A DNA stretch of 64,000 bases, taken from positions 35,408 through 99,407 of the forward strand of contig NZ_JANBVF010000021.1 in NCBI RefSeq assembly GCF_024437655.1, given 5' to 3'. The first letter of the stretch is position 1. Each line of letters opens with the position of its first letter. Both the position numbers and the translations under genes were made by a program. Origin of the DNA: Chitinolyticbacter albus (GTDB lineage: Bacteria > Pseudomonadota > Gammaproteobacteria > Burkholderiales > Chitinibacteraceae). The notes beneath the pieces were generated by a model. It searched no databases. It had not been told where the DNA came from and was given only the letters and a program-made list of their open reading frames with translations. Of this stretch, positions 61,262 through 64,000 are shown one piece after another.

Positions 61262-61457
61262 CGGCATGCCGGTATCGACATGAAAAATCTTACAAAACTC
61301 ACGTGATGCGTAAGGTGCGTCATGCCCGTATGATTGACATGCATATGCGGACAGATCCAGGAAAAACGCTATAAAAATCAGCGGGTTGGAGGCGTTTTTT
61401 GGTGTCCGCATTATTGGTAATGTACTGACGCAAGCGTCAGTCTATTAACTGTTAGGT
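61262..61457 (+). other. attI-like site and leader, copy 3 (head of the right cassette array)
   Basis: Shares with copy 1 the blocks GTGCGTAAGGTGCGTCATGC, CGTATGATTGAC, and GTCCGCATTATTGGTAATGTACTGAC, and ends in TCTATTAACTGTTAGGT with the GTTRRRY core at 61451-61457. A perfect palindrome ACTGACGC-AA-GCGTCAGT lies just before the core. A TTGACA hexamer at about 61333 is a potential -35. A run of cassettes follows immediately. No integrase is found upstream. Confidence 0.75.
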
Positions 61458-61472
61458 GCTCATGAGAGCAAT

Positions 61473-61964
61473 ATGGAAATTCTAGAGAGAGACGGGGTAG
61501 AAACCCTTTATGTGCATGGAGCAACCGTCAGCGAACTTGTTGGCTTCCTGAACCCTCAAGTCCCTTGGGTATGGATATTGGGGCATATGCCAAATACTCG
61601 TTTCGAGTGGTGGGAAACTACGCAACCCATCAACAGAAGTGGCACTCCTATCACAGCCGAGTTCCGTCTTGTCTCGTATGACCTTTTGCTGCCAACATCT
61701 CGGTTTCTTGATCTCTCGCCTACGTTCGAAGGCCATGGCATCTCACTCATTCAGAGCAACAAGCGCATGGCCAATGCACTTGATATTGCTCGCCTCCCGG
61801 AAGATAAGCTGGTGAAAATACTTCGTAGCAATGGCGCCTTCCTTCGCATTGAGTTGCCCCATGCAGTAGAAACATCCCAAGTTCAATGCTTTGAAAAAGG
61901 CTATTTAGCCAGCGTTATCGCACCTAACAATTCGTTCAAGGGGACGCCTAACGGCGCCCCTTAA
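61473..61964 (+). CDS. hypothetical protein, cassette 1
   Basis: A 163-residue soluble protein of unrecognised family, beta-rich with many tryptophans (WVWILGHMPNTRFEWWE). The stop lies inside the downstream attC, a common situation in gene cassettes. The ATG is 15 nt after the attI core. It is the first cassette of the right array and the most likely to be expressed from an upstream promoter. Confidence 0.7.
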   Translation: MEILERDGVETLYVHGATVSELVGFLNPQVPWVWILGHMPNTRFEWWETTQPINRSGTPITAEFRLVSYDLLLPTSRFLDLSPTFEGHGISLIQSNKRMANALDIARLPEDKLVKILRSNGAFLRIELPHAVETSQVQCFEKGYLASVIAPNNSFKGTPNGAP

Positions 61965-61978
61965 CTCAAACGTTAAGC
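61922..61978 (+). repeat. attC site (57 bp)
   Basis: Outer cores acctaac (61922-61928) and gttaagc (61972-61978), with inner stem ggggacgcc / ggcgcccc. This is the short attC type. Confidence 0.9.
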
Positions 61979-61982
61979 AACA

Positions 61983-62525
61983 ATGAACTCGCATCGTAAT
62001 TTCAACGAATTACTAAAAAAACTTGGTGCTGACGGTGTATCCCATTTAAATGGGAGCCTAGAATATCACTTGGAAGGCACAGCCGAACTGCTACGTAGCT
62101 GGGGCGCTTCAGATGCGATTTGTATAGCAGGTCTTTTCCATGCCGTTTATAGCACAGATGGATTTCCTCTAGAACTTATATCACTTGATCTCAGAGATAA
62201 AATTTCTGATTTAATCGGGGCCGAATCCGAAGAACTGGTGTATCTCTACTGCGCATGCGACCGAGATGTGTTCTATTCACAAATTGGTTACGACAAGCAA
62301 AACCTCTTGCCAAACAGATTTACTCAAGAAAAAGTATTAATTAAAAATCACCAACTATGTGCACTCTGCGAAATTACGTTTGCAAACGAACTACAAATCG
62401 CCGATGGAAATCCAGCGTTCATAAATCAATATGGAGAGGAATTGCGTTCATTATTTGAAAGAATGCATGGCTTAGTTAGCACAGGTGCATTTAAAAAATA
62501 TAAAGAAGTGCTCTGTGCTGCCTAA
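61983..62525 (+). CDS. hypothetical protein (DUF6817-like), cassette 2
   Basis: A 180-residue helical protein. The N-terminal third (LEYHLEGTAELLRSWGASDAICIAGLFHAVYST) has His positions on two helices resembling the DUF6817/HD-like pattern, which suggests a metal-binding site, although the HD doublet itself is absent. The ATG starts 5 nt after the attC core and the stop overlaps the next attC. AT-rich codon use supports foreign origin. Confidence 0.7.
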   Translation: MNSHRNFNELLKKLGADGVSHLNGSLEYHLEGTAELLRSWGASDAICIAGLFHAVYSTDGFPLELISLDLRDKISDLIGAESEELVYLYCACDRDVFYSQIGYDKQNLLPNRFTQEKVLIKNHQLCALCEITFANELQIADGNPAFINQYGEELRSLFERMHGLVSTGAFKKYKEVLCAA

Positions 62526-62615
62526 CCTTTCAGTCAACCTGACTGCCAAAAGCTGCGCTTTGGGCTCCCTCCGTTGCTGCGCACCTCCGGCAGCAGGTTA
62601 CTTCCAATGTTAGGT
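62520..62615 (+). repeat. attC site (96 bp)
   Basis: Outer cores gcctaac (62520-62526) and gttaggt (62609-62615); inner palindromic parts aaaagctgcgcttt and ctgctgccgg-type segments. The length is close to the left attC at 533-631. Confidence 0.88.
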
Positions 62616-62619
62616 GCAC

Positions 62620-62985
62620 ATGTCAGACAACACGATCAACTTGCAAGAAAAGCTGGCCAAGTTCTCAGAACATTGGTCACCTCGCGTTATTGCAGAAATG
62701 AACGACTACCAGTTCAAACTCGCCAAAATTCAAGGCGAGTTCGTTTGGCACTCCCACGCGGACACAGACGAGGTCTTTATCATCCTGGACGGTGAAATGA
62801 CGCTTGAATTTAGAGACAAGTCCGTACCACTTGCTGCCGGGGAAATGTACGTTGTACCCAAGGGCGTGGAACATCGGCCAGTGGCACCCCGAGAATGCTG
62901 CATCATGCTTGTAGAGCCCCGTGGAGTGGTTAACACTGGTAACACAGGTGGTTCCTATACCGCCCAAAATGATGTGTGGCTGTAG
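62620..62985 (+). CDS. cupin domain protein, cassette 3
   Basis: A 121-residue cupin. The first motif is [19 protein letters not shown] (two His and a Glu) and the second is [16 protein letters not shown]. This is a small metal-binding cupin of the type often annotated as mannose-6-phosphate isomerase-like, with unknown substrate. The ATG at 62620 lies 5 nt after the attC core; a GTG at 62614 would begin inside the core. Confidence 0.85.
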   Translation: MSDNTINLQEKLAKFSEHWSPRVIAEMNDYQFKLAKIQGEFVWHSHADTDEVFIILDGEMTLEFRDKSVPLAAGEMYVVPKGVEHRPVAPRECCIMLVEPRGVVNTGNTGGSYTAQNDVWL

Positions 62986-62994
62986 CGCAAGCGC

Positions 62995-63054
62995 ACCTAA
63001 CAATTCATTCAAGCCGACACCGCTTTGCGGCGCGGCTTAGTTTAAACGTTAGGG
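62995..63054 (+). repeat. attC site (60 bp)
   Basis: Outer cores acctaac (62995-63001) and gttaggg (63048-63054), inner stem aagccgacaccgc / gcggcgcggctt. Closely similar in layout to the 61922-61978 site. Confidence 0.87.
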
Positions 63055-63086
63055 TCTATCTACTCCCATTTTTCGCAGGGAAAAAT

Positions 63087-63401
63087 ATGCACTTTGCAGT
63101 TCATGCGCTTTTCATTTCTACTGCACTATTACTTGCTGCTTGCGGGCCGTCTACAGAAAAATCTCAAGAGGAAGCAGCGATTTCGTTTAAAGAACAATGC
63201 ACAAGGCGTCTGGAAAACAAAAAAAACATGCCATCCGAAATCGCGCAAGAATTTTGTTCGTGCTTTTTCAAAGAGGCGAGTAAAAAGTACAGCCCTATTG
63301 AGCTTGATTCTCACATGGATGGCAGCGCCGACCGAGCATTCAAAGATAATTTGAACTCCGCGAACAACATATGCCTCTCACAAATAAACAGTCGTTCCTA
63401 A
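63087..63401 (+). CDS. small lipoprotein, cassette 4
   Basis: A 104-residue lipoprotein. The signal peptide ends in a lipobox (LLLAAC, Cys19) followed by a charged helical domain with further cysteines (EQCTRRLE; FCSCFFKEA; NNICLSQI). The ATG at 63087 is chosen for the proper signal peptide. No family is recognised; the cysteine-containing helices recall small periplasmic proteins often found in cassettes. Confidence 0.75.
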   Translation: MHFAVHALFISTALLLAACGPSTEKSQEEAAISFKEQCTRRLENKKNMPSEIAQEFCSCFFKEASKKYSPIELDSHMDGSADRAFKDNLNSANNICLSQINSRS

Positions 63402-63454
63402 CACTTCAATCAACCCGGACCAACTAAAGTCGGTCGGTTATTTCCAACTTCAGG
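63396..63454 (+). repeat. attC site, degenerate at its 3' core (59 bp)
   Basis: Left core tcctaac (63396-63402); the palindromic part is accaactaaagtcggtcggtt; the right core (acttcaggc, ending 63454) is a poor GTTRRRY match. Confidence 0.6.
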
Positions 63455-63462
63455 CGATAAAA

Positions 63463-63831
63463 ATGAGCATTGGTATTGAAGCACATGGCTTAATTCCAGT
63501 TTTATCCATTTTTTCTATTATCATGGTTATGCCCGTAAAATGGGCGGCGGCTTATGTTGATGCAGGACGTACAGATTTCGTCTCTAGTTTTGTTGCTGTG
63601 GTACTTAGCGCTATTGCTGCAGTAATTGTATATAAACTATTTGATGGTGGGGTTTTGGGGGTTCTTGTCGCCTTTGTAGTTATGAATGTTGTTCAGGCAA
63701 CGACTCTGAAAATACCGGGATTCAAAATCCCTGGATATTTCATCATTGCTTTTTTTCTTCAGTTAGCCGTCGGGTTTGCCATGGCGACTTTGCCATTCAA
63801 ACTTCAATTGTCCTCGTACATCATCAGTTAG
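63463..63831 (+). CDS. small integral membrane protein, cassette 5
   Basis: A 122-residue protein that is almost wholly hydrophobic, with four membrane helices (LIPVLSIFSIIMVMPV; FVAVVLSAIAAVIVY; VLGVLVAFVVMNVV; YFIIAFFLQLAVGFAM). No family is recognised. It follows the degenerate attC by 9 bp. Confidence 0.75.
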   Translation: MSIGIEAHGLIPVLSIFSIIMVMPVKWAAAYVDAGRTDFVSSFVAVVLSAIAAVIVYKLFDGGVLGVLVAFVVMNVVQATTLKIPGFKIPGYFIIAFFLQLAVGFAMATLPFKLQLSSYIIS

Positions 63832-63838
63832 GAAAACT

Positions 63839-63976
63839 GTGAAATATCTTGCACGCTTGGGCGGATGGCAATGTTTGCTGATAATTTATGCAATCGTCGC
63901 TGCAATTGGCAGCTTCATTGCAGCAAATGCAGTGCAGAGAGAGCAAGCCATCTATGTGTTGCATCCCGGACGATAA
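63839..63976 (+). CDS. small membrane peptide, cassette 5 or 6
   Basis: A 45-residue peptide from a GTG preceded by AGGAA, with one membrane helix (CLLIIYAIVAAIGSFIAA). It lies 8 nt after the previous gene in the same orientation, so both may share a cassette. No attC is evident in the last 24 bp of the window. Confidence 0.5.
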   Translation: MKYLARLGGWQCLLIIYAIVAAIGSFIAANAVQREQAIYVLHPGR

Positions 63977-64000
63977 TCTTAGCCCTCGTAGTTGGCGACT

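Noticed and set aside
61922..63454. Regularly spaced repeats at the right end as a CRISPR array
   Set aside because: The repeats are palindromic attC sites with paired cores and whole genes between them; there are no spacer-sized intervals and no cas genes.

Overview
The window looks like a chromosomal segment of a GC-rich betaproteobacterium. A chitin-degrading member of the Neisseriales (Chitinibacteraceae type) is my best inference, from the secreted two-CBM GH19 chitinase, the order ilvE - zinc-finger protein - heptosyltransferase, the quinol nitric oxide reductase and the general codon use. Species cannot be fixed from sequence reading alone.

Layout. (1) 1-1800: remnant of a chromosomal integron, with two gene cassettes and attC sites on the minus strand, an attI-like region, and a frameshifted and truncated integron integrase (intI) on the plus strand. 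(2) 1796-3584: a helical protein, an FKBP-type prolyl isomerase and endonuclease V. (3) 3664-31463: one long minus-strand type VI secretion (T6SS) locus. It runs from a fused tssB-tssC sheath gene through hcp, tssE, tssF, tssG, vgrG, a DUF2169/pentapeptide/DUF3540/DUF4150 cargo module, tssJ, tssK, tssL, tssM, a polyproline protein and tssA to a set of candidate effectors. One of these has a deaminase-like HAE...CxxC signature. No clpV (tssH) is present. A sigma-54-type promoter candidate lies upstream, and two sigma-54 enhancer-binding proteins are encoded at 32.3-34.8 kb. (4) 35.0-41.3 kb: housekeeping genes (ilvE, waaF-type, aroA) and the chitinase. (5) 41.7-46.6 kb: a four-gene cystine/cysteine operon (YheO-type regulator, cysteine desulfidase, cystine symporter, CoA-disulfide-reductase-like flavoprotein). 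(6) 46.9-50.7 kb: a small membrane-protein gene with an inverted, internally deleted copy of its 3' end, then qNor and a SirB2-like protein. (7) 50.8-59.0 kb: ankyrin pseudogene, IgaA-like protein, two-domain NagZ, gltX, mltF and tRNA-Ser(CGA). (8) 59.0-64.0 kb: a scarred region downstream of the tRNA with an SRAP fragment, three related terminator units and two further attI-like copies, leading into a plus-strand integron cassette array (six small genes, four attC sites) that runs off the window.

Two things stand out. The first is the integron architecture: cassette arrays at both ends point outward, there are three related attI-like regions, and the only integrase trace is a pseudogene. The second is the T6SS, with a fused contractile sheath, no ClpV in the locus, a VgrG ending in tandem nonapeptides, and a series of unrecognised cargo genes that share short basic/serine-rich N-termini.
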